The position numbers were made by a program, and so were the translations under genes. A model generated the notes under the pieces. The model ran no database searches. It had not been told where the DNA came from and saw nothing but the letters and a program-made list of their open reading frames with translations. From Candidatus Altimarinota bacterium (GTDB taxonomy: Bacteria > Patescibacteriota > Minisyncoccia > Phycocordibacterales > UBA5272), in contig JAIPIK010000007.1 in assembly GCA_021734745.1 (NCBI GenBank), positions 1 to 52,204 of the forward strand: DNA of 52,204 bases. Reading direction: 5' to 3'. Positions 1-7,898 of this stretch are shown here, in pieces; the first letter of the stretch is position 1; every line of letters begins with the position of its first letter.

Positions 1-11
1 CATTATCGCCC

Positions 12-72
12 CTTAATCTTTCAGATTAAGGTTTCAAACAGCTTTGCTGTTTGCTCACACCTAAGGTGTGAG
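12..72. repeat. Array of three 19-base hairpins
   Basis: Three hairpins at 12-30, 35-53 and 54-72 each have an 8 bp perfect stem and a 3-base loop, with unrelated stem sequences. The last two touch each other. Just beyond lies a fourth hairpin (110-127, TCCTGCGT/ACGCAGGA) inside a larger inverted structure (about 75-135). The array may continue left of the window. None has a T-run, so they are not ordinary terminators. Function unknown. Confidence 0.6.
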
Positions 73-93
73 TGGCGCGTTCATCCCACAGGC

Positions 94-159
94 TTACGCC
101 ATGGGGCATTCCTGCGTCCACGCAGGACACGCGAGTAAAGATGACATAAATCTTCCCAT
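94..159 (-). CDS. Possible 21-residue peptide gene
   Basis: A very short frame starting MGRFMSSLLACPAW. It is preceded by a strong AGGAGG ribosome site (170-175, 10 bases before the ATG) and, further up, a promoter at 228-255. No family is recognised. Most of its codons lie in the inverted-repeat structure at 75-135, so this could equally be a leader peptide over a structured RNA. It resembles the other orphan units of the window (promoter plus good ribosome site), which is the main reason to list it. Confidence 0.35.
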   Translation of the reverse strand: MGRFMSSLLACPAWTQECPMA

Positions 160-227
160 CTTACCCTCACCTCCTATTATTGACACAGTTAAGTCAATAT
201 TCTTCTTTATTATCATAATATACTTAT

Positions 228-255
228 ATACTATCATTTCTTCAACAGTGTTCAA
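228..255 (-). promoter_or_regulatory. Sigma70-type promoter
   Basis: On the minus strand TTGAAC, 16 bases, then TAGTAT. It points at the AGGAGG site and the 21-residue frame at 94-159. The TAGTAT -10 box recurs at several other orphan genes in the window. Confidence 0.5.
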
Positions 256-268
256 ATGTACATAATGC

Positions 269-300
269 AAAACAAAAACACCTAAAGGTGTTTTTGTTTT
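269..300. terminator. Bidirectional terminator
   Basis: A 15 bp stem of type AAAACAAAAACACCT/AGGTGTTTTTGTTTT with a 2-base loop and T-rich arms on both strands. It lies just beyond the tRNA-Tyr element, so it can end the minus-strand tRNA-Tyr transcript. Confidence 0.7.
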
Positions 301-303
301 CAT

Positions 304-475
304 GGTGCGCCAGGCTGGACTCGGTCACAAAATCTGTTACTCACTTTGTTCGTAACAGATGATTTCGCGACCCCCATTCTCGCCCATCGTAAGTGACGCA
401 GGTCACTTACTTCTGTGACAGACAGAATATAATAAAATCCCTGTATGATTACATATAGGGATTTTATTATATTTG
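304..475 (-). ncRNA. tRNA-3'-end structured element, copy A1 (tRNA-Tyr)
   Basis: Starts directly after tRNA-Tyr. In order on the minus strand: a 17 bp AT-rich hairpin (about 426-472); a 22-base hairpin at 389-410; a long hairpin whose 5' side carries GAATGGGGGTC (369-379) and whose apical part holds ACGAACAAAGTGAG (340-353); then a 19-base perfect copy of the tRNA-Tyr 3' end (305-323, identical to 475-493). The same layout recurs after four other tRNAs. The closing stem needs GU pairs, which suggests it works as RNA. No known family is recognised; transcription is inferred from position behind the tRNA. Confidence 0.65.
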
Positions 476-557
476 TGCGCCAGGCTGGACTCGAACCAGC
501 GGAGCCCGAAGGCGGAAGATTTACAGTCTTCTGTAATTGCCACTATACGACTGACGC
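476..557 (-). tRNA. tRNA-Tyr (GUA)
   Basis: Anticodon arm GAAGA-CTGTAAA-TCTTC gives anticodon GUA. The T arm is GCTGG-TTCGAGT-CCAGC, and the acceptor pairs GCGTCAG with CTGGCGC, including one GU pair. There is a long class II variable arm, as usual for bacterial tRNA-Tyr. CCA is not encoded; the discriminator A is followed by CAA. Its first 15 bases are shared with the end of the upstream endonuclease gene. Confidence 0.95.
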
Positions 558-1331
558 ATTAATTGTTTTGAAACGTTGTAAATGCTTTATGTTCTTAGGT
601 TTTATCTCTTTAAAGAATCTAATTATCTCTTCTTTGCGAGTAATATAGACTTTATGAGACGATAACCTAGATGGTGTATATTCTAACTCAAAAAGCATCT
701 TTCGTAAAGATAAAATAAGTGGGACAGAATAATTTGTAAATGATAGCTGCATTCCATGACGTATCTTATATACTGACCCATCTGTATCAAAGAACCCTCT
801 AAGACAAGCTTTTTTGTAAATATCTTTAGAAAAAATCCATCCTGGAATATCAACATAGTCTTTCACCTTATTAAAAACAAGCCCTTGGTCTTGTAGCCAT
901 GAAGATACTTCAACGGAACCAAAATAAACATCGTTATATTTTGTTTCTCTTGTGCCAATTTTTGCATCTGCGTGAAAAACATTATTCATAAGACATTTAA
1001 CATATTCCGCATAAGAATATTCCTTATTCCCTAAAGTAACAACGACTTGGAAGTGGGTTAAACTACCATCACCAAGGAGTATTCCGATGATTTCTGCCAA
1101 TTCTTTTGATTTTTTCTTTGGTATAACGATATCAGTTCTTTTATTTAAATACTTTTTCTTTTTTTCTGGTGTAATAGGAATAGATAATCTAATTAATCTT
1201 TTATGAACTGAAGACTGCTCAATCAAAAGTAATTTTGCAATTTCTCCAATTGTTTTATTCTGGGTAACATAAAGTCTATACAATTCTTTACGTAAATTCT
1301 CTTCTTCAGTTTTTGTCCATCTACGTGCCAT
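543..1331 (-). CDS. LAGLIDADG homing endonuclease ending inside tRNA-Tyr
   Basis: A 262-residue protein with a helix-turn-helix-like N-terminus (about 5-50: MARRWTKTEEENLRKEL, then TIGEIAKLLL). Two LAGLIDADG motifs follow: IGILLGDGSL at about 82-91 and GFFDTDGSV at about 179-187, each with the acidic residue expected to bind metal. Such single-chain enzymes cut long DNA sites and usually spread introns or inteins. The ATG at 1331 is chosen because a TACACT box lies seven bases upstream, the leaderless layout common here. A longer frame starts at 1358. The last four codons and the stop lie in the first 15 bases of tRNA-Tyr on the same strand, so RNase P processing would remove the stop from the mRNA. 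The tRNA itself is intact, with no intron visible. Confidence 0.85.
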   Translation of the reverse strand: MARRWTKTEEENLRKELYRLYVTQNKTIGEIAKLLLIEQSSVHKRLIRLSIPITPEKKKKYLNKRTDIVIPKKKSKELAEIIGILLGDGSLTHFQVVVTLGNKEYSYAEYVKCLMNNVFHADAKIGTRETKYNDVYFGSVEVSSWLQDQGLVFNKVKDYVDIPGWIFSKDIYKKACLRGFFDTDGSVYKIRHGMQLSFTNYSVPLILSLRKMLFELEYTPSRLSSHKVYITRKEEIIRFFKEIKPKNIKHLQRFKTINASVV

Positions 1332-1415
1332 GAACATTAGTGTATCATACGCTTGCAATAGACCACTTGAATATCATGCTGATAATAATATAAGAGCATC
1401 TAACACTCCGTAAAC

Positions 1416-1441
1416 AAAAAGTCACACTAATGTGACTTTTT
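1416..1441. terminator. Terminator after clpB
   Basis: AAAAAGTCAC, a short loop, and GTGACTTTTT form a symmetric stem with A and T runs. It lies 28 bases beyond the clpB stop and works for the minus strand. Confidence 0.75.
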
Positions 1442-1468
1442 TGTTTATTTAATAAATTAATTAAATTA

Positions 1469-4165
1469 CTACTTTTTACTCATCACCTGCTTACGGGTCA
1501 TAGGGCTTGGAATTTTCTTTGACCTTTTGGACTCTACTTCTATTTCTCCTTTCTTATTTAGTGAAACATGCGCAATGCTCCCTTTTGCAAATTTCTTTGA
1601 AAGCATAAGTGAAGCGATTTGATTAAGGATATGTGTCTGCATAAATCTCTTAATCGGCCTTGCCCCATAATGTGGGTCATATGATTTTTCTGCTATATGA
1701 GATATAGCCTCTTGTGTAACCTCAAGCACCATTTCTTTTTCTGAAAGTCTTTGTGCTAACAAAGCAATCTGAAGTGAAACAATTCTCTTTACTTCATCCT
1801 TTGAAAGAACATCGAAAATAATTGTTTCATCAAGACGGTTCAAAAACTCTGGTTTAAAGAAGTCTTTCAACGCGCCCATAACTCGCTCTTTCACTTGTAC
1901 ATATTCACTTCCTTCTTCATTATTAGAGAATCCAATAGTTTCCATTTTTTGAATGTACTGACTTCCAATATTAGAAGTCATGATAATAATTGTATTCTTG
2001 AAATTAACAACACGACCCTTACTATCGGTAAGCCTTCCTTCATCCAATACTTGAAGAAGTAAATTGAATACTTCTGGATGAGCCTTTTCAATTTCATCAA
2101 ACAATATAACAGCATACGGACGATGACGTACAGCTTCTGTTAATTGACCTGATTCATCATAACCAACATACCCTGGGGGTGAGCCGATTAATTTACTTGT
2201 ACTATGCTTTTCCATGTATTCACTCATGTCTACCTTAATGAGTGCTTTTTCATCATTGAACATAAACTCTGCAAGCGCTTTTGTAAGTTCTGTTTTTCCT
2301 ACACCAGTTGGACCCAAAAACATGAATGAGCCAATCGGGCGTTGTGGGTCATTTATTCCTGCACGACTTCTGCGAACTGCTCCACTAATCTTTGCAATGG
2401 CCTCACGTTGACTGATAACTCGCTTACCCAGCTCATCTTCCATTCTGGATAACTTATCTTCCTCTTCTTCAAGCATGCGAACCACAGGAATACCAGTCCA
2501 GCGAGCGACAACCCCAGCAATATCTTCTTCTGTTACTTCTTCTTTCAAGATTCTACGTGTCTTTTGAAGTTTCTTAAGCTTTTCCAGTCTTTCCCCTAAT
2601 TCTTTTGTAAGTTCTGGTATTTGGCCATAACGAATCTCAGCCACACGCGTGAGGTCTGCTCGAAGTTCTGCTTTCTCTGATTCTGCACGAAGTGATTCGA
2701 GTGACTTTTTAATCTCACCTATTTCACCAAGTGTTTTCTTTTCATTTTTCCATCTTAGCTCTAGCTCGTGAGTCTTTTCTTTTACATTTGCAATTTCCTC
2801 TTCGATTATTGCAATTCTTTTCTTTGTCCCTGTAACATTATCATCACTGTGTGCAATCAACTCCTTCGTAAGCGCTTCCTTTTCAATTTCAAGACGCATA
2901 ATTCTACGATGAGCTTCATCCAATACTGGTGGTTTGTTCTCAAGAGCAATTCGAAGTGAAGAAGCAGCCTCATCAATTAAATCAATTGCCTTATCTGGAA
3001 GAAATCTTGATGTAATATACCTTGTTGAAAGATTGACTGCAGAAACTAATGCGTCATCAGTAATACGTACACCGTGGAATAGCTCATACTTTTCCTTTAG
3101 TCCACGTAAAATTGCTAGAGCATCAACCTCGTTCGGTTCTTCAACGAACACCGGCTGAAAACGTCTCGCAAGTGCAGGATCCTTCTCTATATGCTTTTGA
3201 TATTCTTTCAAAGTTGTTGCTCCAATTGCTCGAAGCTCACCACGTGAAAGTGCTGGCTTGAGTAAGTTTGCAGCATCTGCTGACCCTTCTGTTGCTCCAG
3301 CTCCTACAATTGTGTGTATTTCATCAATGAAAAGAATTATACCTCCTTCTGAGCGTTCTATTTCTTTCATGATTGCCTTTAATCTTTCTTCGAACTCTCC
3401 TCTGAACTTCGTTCCAGCAATAAGCATGCCTAAATCAAGTGATACGAGTTCTTTATCCTTCAAACTTTCAGGAACATCTCCCTTTGCCATGCGGATTGCA
3501 AGACCTTCTACAACTGCAGTCTTTCCAGTTCCGGCTTCACCAATAACAATAGGATTATTCTTTGTACGACGAGAAAGAATTTGCATAAGTCGCATTATTT
3601 CTATATCACGCCCAATCACTGGATCTAATTTGTCTTGACGAGCAAGGTCTGTGAAGTTACGAGTGTACTTTGCGAGAGCTTTATTTTTCTTTGGACCTTG
3701 AGCATCTGTAATATTCTGTGAGCGAAGCTCTTCTAATATGTGATACGCTCCATCTTTATCAATACGAAAACGTGCGAGTATTTCACGAACTTGACCAGTG
3801 GATTCAAGTAAAGCTAAAAATAGATGCTCTGTCGATACGAACTCGTCACTAAATGACTGCGCAACTTTAAGTGATACTTCGAGTGTGGCTGCGAGTTCTG
3901 GAGTAAGATACATCTGATATGACTGACTCATTGTAGACGAAGCACCTGGTACTTCAATTGCATCCACAATACTATCAGTAAGATGAATTACATCTACTTC
4001 CAATTTTTCCAAAATCGCATGAACAAGTGACTCCTCTTGTGTAAGAAGTGCGCCCATAAGATGTAGTGGACTAACTTGATTCTGTCCACGTTCAATTGCG
4101 AGTTCATGTGCGCGACGGATGACCTCTTTGGCTTTGGTGGTGAAGTTGTTAAATGATGGGGGCAT
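1469..4165 (-). CDS. clpB: ClpB-type AAA+ disaggregase
   Basis: An 898-residue cytosolic Hsp100 chaperone that threads aggregated proteins through a hexamer, normally with DnaK. The Clp N-domain repeats are at about 1-145. The first AAA+ module has Walker A GEAGTGKT and Walker [11 protein letters not shown] coiled-coil middle domain (about 400-530) is the mark of ClpB against ClpA/C. The second AAA+ module has GPTGVGKT and [16 protein letters not shown]. Length is normal for the family. No LGF/IGF loop for ClpP was noticed. There is no Shine-Dalgarno site; the start follows CT-rich heptamer repeats, with a promoter at 4294-4322. It is monocistronic, with a terminator downstream. Confidence 0.95.
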   Translation of the reverse strand: MPPSFNNFTTKAKEVIRRAHELAIERGQNQVSPLHLMGALLTQEESLVHAILEKLEVDVIHLTDSIVDAIEVPGASSTMSQSYQMYLTPELAATLEVSLKVAQSFSDEFVSTEHLFLALLESTGQVREILARFRIDKDGAYHILEELRSQNITDAQGPKKNKALAKYTRNFTDLARQDKLDPVIGRDIEIMRLMQILSRRTKNNPIVIGEAGTGKTAVVEGLAIRMAKGDVPESLKDKELVSLDLGMLIAGTKFRGEFEERLKAIMKEIERSEGGIILFIDEIHTIVGAGATEGSADAANLLKPALSRGELRAIGATTLKEYQKHIEKDPALARRFQPVFVEEPNEVDALAILRGLKEKYELFHGVRITDDALVSAVNLSTRYITSRFLPDKAIDLIDEAASSLRIALENKPPVLDEAHRRIMRLEIEKEALTKELIAHSDDNVTGTKKRIAIIEEEIANVKEKTHELELRWKNEKKTLGEIGEIKKSLESLRAESEKAELRADLTRVAEIRYGQIPELTKELGERLEKLKKLQKTRRILKEEVTEEDIAGVVARWTGIPVVRMLEEEEDKLSRMEDELGKRVISQREAIAKISGAVRRSRAGINDPQRPIGSFMFLGPTGVGKTELTKALAEFMFNDEKALIKVDMSEYMEKHSTSKLIGSPPGYVGYDESGQLTEAVRHRPYAVILFDEIEKAHPEVFNLLLQVLDEGRLTDSKGRVVNFKNTIIIMTSNIGSQYIQKMETIGFSNNEEGSEYVQVKERVMGALKDFFKPEFLNRLDETIIFDVLSKDEVKRIVSLQIALLAQRLSEKEMVLEVTQEAISHIAEKSYDPHYGARPIKRFMQTHILNQIASLMLSKKFAKGSIAHVSLNKKGEIEVESKRSKKIPSPMTRKQVMSKK

Positions 4166-4203
4166 GGGGGTAGATGTTAGATATTAGATTTTAGACATTA
4201 GAT
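4166..4203 (-). promoter_or_regulatory. CT-rich heptamer leader of clpB
   Basis: Reading towards the ATG on the minus strand: TCTAATG, TCTAAAA, TCTAATA, TCTAACA, TCTACCC, CC, then ATG. This is a strict 7-base period with no purine-rich ribosome site. Very similar leaders end at the starts of rbfA, topA and pilT. The rest of 4204-4408 is AT-rich and shows only the promoter at 4294-4322. Confidence 0.6.
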
Positions 4204-4293
4204 AAATTCAAAAACAAAAACAAAATTCAAAATAATTAAATAAATTCAGACATTCGGACAGTTACAGACTTTCTATCATTACAGTATATATCC

Positions 4294-4322
4294 TTTATAT
4301 ATAAAACCAATAGATAAGTCAA
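4294..4322 (-). promoter_or_regulatory. Promoter of clpB
   Basis: TTGACT, 17 bases, TATAAA on the minus strand, about 130 bases upstream of the clpB start. A CIRCE or other heat-shock operator was not seen. Confidence 0.45.
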
Positions 4323-4408
4323 ATTACAATTTAAAATATTTTATTTTATTCTAAATATGTATTAATCATTGTACACCGGTTATCCACATGTTGTTATAGA
4401 CACACTAT

Positions 4409-4436
4409 TTGACAACTTGTCACTAATTATGATAAT
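4409..4436 (+). promoter_or_regulatory. Promoter of the 4493 orphan unit
   Basis: TTGACA, 16 bases, GATAAT (an 18-base spacing to TAATAT is also possible). It heads a unit with an AAAGGAG site, a short gene and a terminator. Confidence 0.6.
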
Positions 4437-4492
4437 ATATAAGATAGAAGTTCTGTTTTGTCTGTAGTGGTTAAAAGAGAAAGGAGTTCAAA

Positions 4493-4623
4493 ATGTCTGA
4501 ACGCGATGCAGAAGAAATGAGATTGCGTAAAATCCAACAAAAAATCAGGAGATGATGCGCGATTTTTTACGGCGACACCCTGATGGCAAGGTTCCACCTC
4601 TGAGGCCACAACAAAAAGAATAA
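4493..4623 (+). CDS. Short orphan gene, two overlapping frames or one frameshifted gene
   Basis: AAAGGAG stands six bases before the ATG at 4493. The first frame gives a 20-residue peptide (MSERDAEEMRLRKIQQKIRR) ending at 4555. A second frame starts at 4552 with ATGATG overlapping that TGA and runs to 4623 (MMRDFLRRHPDGKVPP...). A shift of -1 in the run of six A at 4539-4544 would join them into one 43-residue basic helical protein. Possible readings are translational coupling at the ATGA overlap, programmed slippage, or a homopolymer error in the sequence. No family is recognised. The unit has its own promoter and terminator. Confidence 0.5.
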
Positions 4624-4637
4624 ACAACGCCCAATTA

Positions 4638-4671
4638 AAAACCCTCAAGTATTACTCGGGGGTTTTGTTTT
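4638..4671. terminator. Terminator of the 4493 unit, probably bidirectional
   Basis: AAAACCC and GGGTTTT arms around a loop of about 15 bases, with T-rich flanks on both strands. It could also end the superoxide dismutase transcript coming from the right. Confidence 0.6.
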
Positions 4672-4703
4672 ACCTATTAAATAAATATAATACACGTCCT
4701 TAC

Positions 4704-5264
4704 TTATATCCTTTCTTCCACAGTATGCCAATCAATTGAATTCATAAAAGCATTTATATAATCAATTCTTTTTACTCCATAGTCAAGCATAAAAGCATGC
4801 TCGAATACATCCATAACTAATAATGGTGTGGCTCCAGCAAGTAAACCTCCGTCATGTTCATTCACCCATACATTAAATAACTTCCCCTCCTTCTTATCAT
4901 GTGCGAGTATTACCCATCCGATACCACGCATGGAAGCCATTCCAGTGAATTCCTTTTCCCAATTTTCATATGCTCCCCATGTACTTTCTATTTTTGTTCG
5001 AAGTGACCTTTCACTCAAATTAACCCCACCCTTTGTAAGATTACCAAAATAAAGTTCGTGTAATCTCATACCATTCCATTCCCAACCAAACCTACGATGA
5101 AGCTCTGCGAATTCTGGGGTTCCAATTTCTTTGTCTTTCATAAGTTCAATTAACTTATTAGTGTTGGTTACATACCCCTGATACAAAGTGAAATGATTAT
5201 TGAGTAGCGCATCACTCATTCCATTTATACCGATTAAACGTGAAAAATCTTTTGCTTGATACAT
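4704..5264 (-). CDS. sod: Fe/Mn superoxide dismutase
   Basis: A 186-residue enzyme that turns superoxide into oxygen and peroxide. Expected metal ligands are visible: His in NNHFTLYQGY, His in RLHELYF, then Asp and His in VMDVFEHAFMLDYG. The usual C-terminal domain is present (GWVILAHDKKEGKLFNVW). There is no signal peptide, so it is cytosolic. Whether it uses iron or manganese cannot be told by eye. There is no Shine-Dalgarno site. Length is slightly short for the family (about 190-210). It stands alone between two orphan units. Confidence 0.92.
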   Translation of the reverse strand: MYQAKDFSRLIGINGMSDALLNNHFTLYQGYVTNTNKLIELMKDKEIGTPEFAELHRRFGWEWNGMRLHELYFGNLTKGGVNLSERSLRTKIESTWGAYENWEKEFTGMASMRGIGWVILAHDKKEGKLFNVWVNEHDGGLLAGATPLLVMDVFEHAFMLDYGVKRIDYINAFMNSIDWHTVEERI

Positions 5265-5339
5265 ATATAAAGTAGTTATTTATTAATATTCTTATTACTA
5301 CAGTGTAGTTTATAACCAAAGCACTAAAACACATAGGGC

Positions 5340-5367
5340 TGGACAAATATACATAATATGTTATAAT
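5340..5367 (+). promoter_or_regulatory. Promoter of the 5407 orphan gene
   Basis: TGGACA, 16 bases, TATAAT, followed by a leader of about 35 bases with AAAGGAG. Confidence 0.65.
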
Positions 5368-5406
5368 ATAAAAAGGTCCACCTACAATACTATAAAGGAG
5401 TAAATG

Positions 5407-5907
5407 ATGGAAGTAAGTTTTCAAGATAGACCAGCACACGATGAAGCTGACAGATTTTTCTTCGAAATGTCGCGTCCGGAATTTCAAGAGGATTCTCGAC
5501 CAGATCCAATCAATCACCAAACTCGAGAAAGGCCAAGTGCAGTTCCAAGCAATGGATCACATCAACAAGATCTTCCACCTAAGACAGCAAAAATAAAAAA
5601 TCCTGCCGAAGGTATGGATGAAATTATTTTCTCTACGAAGGCAGCTATTAAGCACTTGATTGTTCATGCGAATGTGACCCTATCAGGATGCATAGCTCCG
5701 ACAGAAAAAGATATAATATTTGTTTCGCGCGAAGGAGCAATCGGTCAAGTAATAAAGTTCCGTTACGATTTTGTTGGAGGAGATAGAGTTTTCATTGAAG
5801 TTGCCCCGAGTCTTGAAACTAATAGTGCGGAAATAAGGATTCACGATGATTCAATCTTTGATGAAAAGATTTCATCTTGGTGGTTAAGACATTTAAATAT
5901 AGTCTAA
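5407..5907 (+). CDS. Hypothetical protein, orphan unit
   Basis: A 166-residue soluble protein of unknown function. The first ~75 residues are polar and probably disordered (SRPEFQEDSRPDPINHQTRE). The rest looks like a compact mixed fold (IKHLIVHANVTLSGCIAP, then VIKFRYDFVGGDRVFIEVAP). There is no signal peptide or membrane segment. The start at 5407 is preferred over the ATG three bases upstream because AAAGGAG then sits six bases away. It has its own promoter and terminator and no functional link to its neighbours. No family recognised. Confidence 0.75.
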   Translation: MEVSFQDRPAHDEADRFFFEMSRPEFQEDSRPDPINHQTRERPSAVPSNGSHQQDLPPKTAKIKNPAEGMDEIIFSTKAAIKHLIVHANVTLSGCIAPTEKDIIFVSREGAIGQVIKFRYDFVGGDRVFIEVAPSLETNSAEIRIHDDSIFDEKISSWWLRHLNIV

Positions 5908-5915
5908 CCATAAAC

Positions 5916-5945
5916 AAAGGCCGCAATTGCGGCTTTTATTTTTTA
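5916..5945 (+). terminator. Terminator of the 5407 gene
   Basis: AAAGgCCGC-AATT-GCGGCTTT followed by a T-rich run. It also faces the end of the cysteine desulfurase gene. Confidence 0.75.
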
Positions 5946-5958
5946 AAATCTTTTTATA

Positions 5959-7233
5959 TTAATTAGCAAACTTGATAGAAATATTTTTTATAGATAACAC
6001 TAATCTAGTTATATCCCCTTTTGTTGTACTCCTCCCTAATGTAATTCTTATATTTTCATTTGCTTCTACACCGCCAACTCCGAGCGCTTTTATAACATAA
6101 CTTCCATCATCAACTTGTGATGAGCATGCGCTCTTGTGTGATACTGCGAATCCTTCAGTATCTAAACGTATAATCATTTCTTCACTTGATATACCTGGAA
6201 TTCTACAATTAATATTGTTTGGTAATCGAAACTCGTTACGTAAAAACTTTCGACTATCGTATTCATCCCACGCTCCGTAAAATTTTATTCCTATAATTAC
6301 TTTTTGTAATTCATCTTTACAATAATCACGAAGTTCTCTTAATCTTTCTCCCTCTTTTTCTTTTAATTCCTTAGCTTCTGTTAATGCAATACCAAAAGAA
6401 TATGCAAGAGCGACGGACTCTGTCCCACTTCGTAATCCCCTTTCTTGTCCCCCTCCATTTATTACAGGCTCAATTATTATTCCCTCTCTTTTATATAAAA
6501 GAGCTATACCTTTTGGACCGTATACTTTACTACTGTTAACTGTCACTAGGTGTGCTCGCAAGCGCACTGCGTCTAGATTACAATAATTTCCAGCCTGACA
6601 AGCATCAACATGAAAATATGGATAAGATGTGTGAGTGCGACCGTTTTCCTTTTTCCATTCTTCCAACATCCGTCCAATTTCTTTTACTGGTTGTAATGTT
6701 CCTATTTCATTGTTCGCATACATCACACTTACTAATATCGTATCTTCTGTTATTGCTTCACGAATATCATTAACTTTTACAATTCCATTTTCATATACAG
6801 GTAAATATGTCACAGTAATTTTTCCCTCTCTTTCTAATTTTTGTATTGGTTCGAGAACTGCTGGATGTTCTATAGTTGATGTAATGATGTGGGGAATATA
6901 GTTATTCGTTCTTCGTTCTTCGTTCTTCGTTGCACCCAAATACGTTCCAATAACCGCAAGGTTACATGACTCTGTTCCAGAACCGACAAAATATATTTCA
7001 TATGAATGAGCATTTAATACTGTTGCACACATTACTCGCGCCTTATCTAAAAGTAATCCAGCTTCAACACCTTCTTTATGAATACCTGATGGGTTTCCAA
7101 ATATTGAAAGTGACTCGAGGAGCGCGGCCTTCGGCCGCGCTCCAGTCGGTGTCGTCCCTGCATTATCCAAATACACTCGTCGTTTCTGTGAGCTAGTACC
7201 TTGTTTAAAAATTTTCTTCAAAAAATTATTCAT
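5959..7233 (-). CDS. iscS: Cysteine desulfurase (NifS/IscS family)
   Basis: A 424-residue class V PLP aminotransferase that takes sulfur from cysteine for Fe-S clusters or tRNA thiolation. It shows the N-terminal YLDNAGTTP and FGNPSGIH, the cofactor region SGTES, STIEHPAVL and the VDACQAGN strand. The Schiff-base lysine is in VNSSKVYGPKG and the active-site cysteine in SHKSACSSQ. No IscU or ThiI is nearby. Two oddities lie in the coding sequence: a 25-base GC-rich palindrome (7119-7143) encoding GARPKAALL, and a TTCGTTC-type triple repeat near 6902-6937 encoding a charged loop. The start follows TAGTAT by six bases, so it is probably leaderless. Confidence 0.9.
   Translation of the reverse strand: MNNFLKKIFKQGTSSQKRRVYLDNAGTTPTGARPKAALLESLSIFGNPSGIHKEGVEAGLLLDKARVMCATVLNAHSYEIYFVGSGTESCNLAVIGTYLGATKNEERRTNNYIPHIITSTIEHPAVLEPIQKLEREGKITVTYLPVYENGIVKVNDIREAITEDTILVSVMYANNEIGTLQPVKEIGRMLEEWKKENGRTHTSYPYFHVDACQAGNYCNLDAVRLRAHLVTVNSSKVYGPKGIALLYKREGIIIEPVINGGGQERGLRSGTESVALAYSFGIALTEAKELKEKEGERLRELRDYCKDELQKVIIGIKFYGAWDEYDSRKFLRNEFRLPNNINCRIPGISSEEMIIRLDTEGFAVSHKSACSSQVDDGSYVIKALGVGGVEANENIRITLGRSTTKGDITRLVLSIKNISIKFAN
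7119..7143. repeat. GC-rich palindrome inside the desulfurase gene
   Basis: An 11 bp perfect stem GGAGCGCGGCC/GGCCGCGCTCC with loop TTC, in a gene that is otherwise AT-rich. The CCTTCGG centre matches the hairpins at 10937-10973 and 22674-22696. The insertion keeps the reading frame. Confidence 0.7.
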
Positions 7234-7310
7234 ATATCTATACTACATCAAATTGACAGCTTTTAGCTAGTGGTTTATAGCAAATAGCTTTATACAAAAT
7301 ACAAATGAAA

Positions 7311-7338
7311 AATCCCCCGAACCGAAGTTCGGGGGATT
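7311..7338 (-). terminator. Strong terminator of the 7829 transcript
   Basis: A 12 bp stem AATCCCCCGAAC/GTTCGGGGGATT with a 4-base loop, followed on the minus strand by TTTTTCA. It ends a minus-strand transcript that begins at the promoter 7899-7926. Confidence 0.85.
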
Positions 7339-7344
7339 GCCGAC

Positions 7345-7706
7345 TAGTCACAAAGTGACGACACGGATTATACCACAAAAAAAGAAAGGAATCCCCGCCC
7401 AAGTCGGAATGGCGGCGCAAGCGACTCAATCTGGCGACATTTCTACCGCCGGATAACCGCTTCGCCGAATGCCTTGGCCGACCAGTCCTTACGGACCCGG
7501 TAGTCAGCTCATATCGTGGCAAGAAAATTGACACGGGCGGGGAAACTTTTGAAACGGTTGATAGACGTAGAGGAAACCATCCTCAATGGTAGCCAGCATT
7601 GTGCTGACCTACGATGCGGCGGCGATTGCGGGCCCCGTTGTCGATGCGACAGATATTATCTTGTCACAACGGCAATGTCGAGGCGATGCGCGCCGGCCTG
7701 GCCGAG
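7345..7706 (-). other. GC-rich transcribed stretch, possible decayed gene
   Basis: This is the downstream part of the transcript between the promoter at 7926 and the terminator at 7311. GC content is clearly higher than in the neighbours. Short frames with bacterial-like codon choice lie in different phases: MLATIEDGFLYVYQPF... (about 7588-7493) and, one phase away, DYRVRKDWSAKAFGEAV. One base change would join them into roughly 50 residues. It may be a frameshifted small gene, remnants of one, or structured RNA. A plus-strand frame (7516-7818) also looks helical at its start but has no promoter. Confidence 0.3.
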
Positions 7707-7829
7707 TTACGGTGTGGGTTTCTTGTCGCGTTTGGTAATGCCGATGCCGATGCCGATGAGGGCGAGAATGCCGATGCCGATGATTTTACTCATATTGGTC
7801 GTTTTGACCTTGGGTTGAGTTGTCTTCAT
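7707..7829 (-). CDS. 40-residue membrane peptide
   Basis: The peptide runs MKTTQPKVKTTNMSKIIG, then a hydrophobic Gly/Ile stretch (residues about 15-32, IGIGILALIGIGIG), then TKRDKKPTP. It is a single membrane helix with basic ends. Support comes from a consensus promoter (7899-7926), an AGAGGAAG ribosome site 10-15 bases upstream, and the strong terminator at 7311. GC-rich codon use differs from neighbouring housekeeping genes. Some membrane toxins have this shape, but no toxin family is recognised and no antisense RNA was identified. Confidence 0.65.
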   Translation of the reverse strand: MKTTQPKVKTTNMSKIIGIGILALIGIGIGITKRDKKPTP

Positions 7830-7898
7830 TTCGTATACACTTCCTCTCTTTTGATTGAATGAACAGCGAAGGTAACCATTGTTACAGTTACAAAATAC

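Noticed and set aside
1-300. CRISPR array
   Set aside because: The hairpins have different sequences and no regular repeat-spacer pattern; no cas genes in the window.
304-475. Group I intron in tRNA-Tyr linked to the LAGLIDADG gene
   Set aside because: The tRNA is complete and uninterrupted, and no intron core motifs were recognised on either side.
7238-7534. Minus-strand frame of 98 codons in the GC-rich stretch
   Set aside because: Arg/Ser-rich composition typical of a wrong phase, runs through the strong terminator at 7311-7338.
7516-7818. Plus-strand frame of 100 codons beginning with a helix-like segment
   Set aside because: No promoter or ribosome site, Pro/Met repeats that are the reverse reading of the Gly/Ile membrane peptide, while the minus strand has a perfect promoter, ribosome site and terminator.
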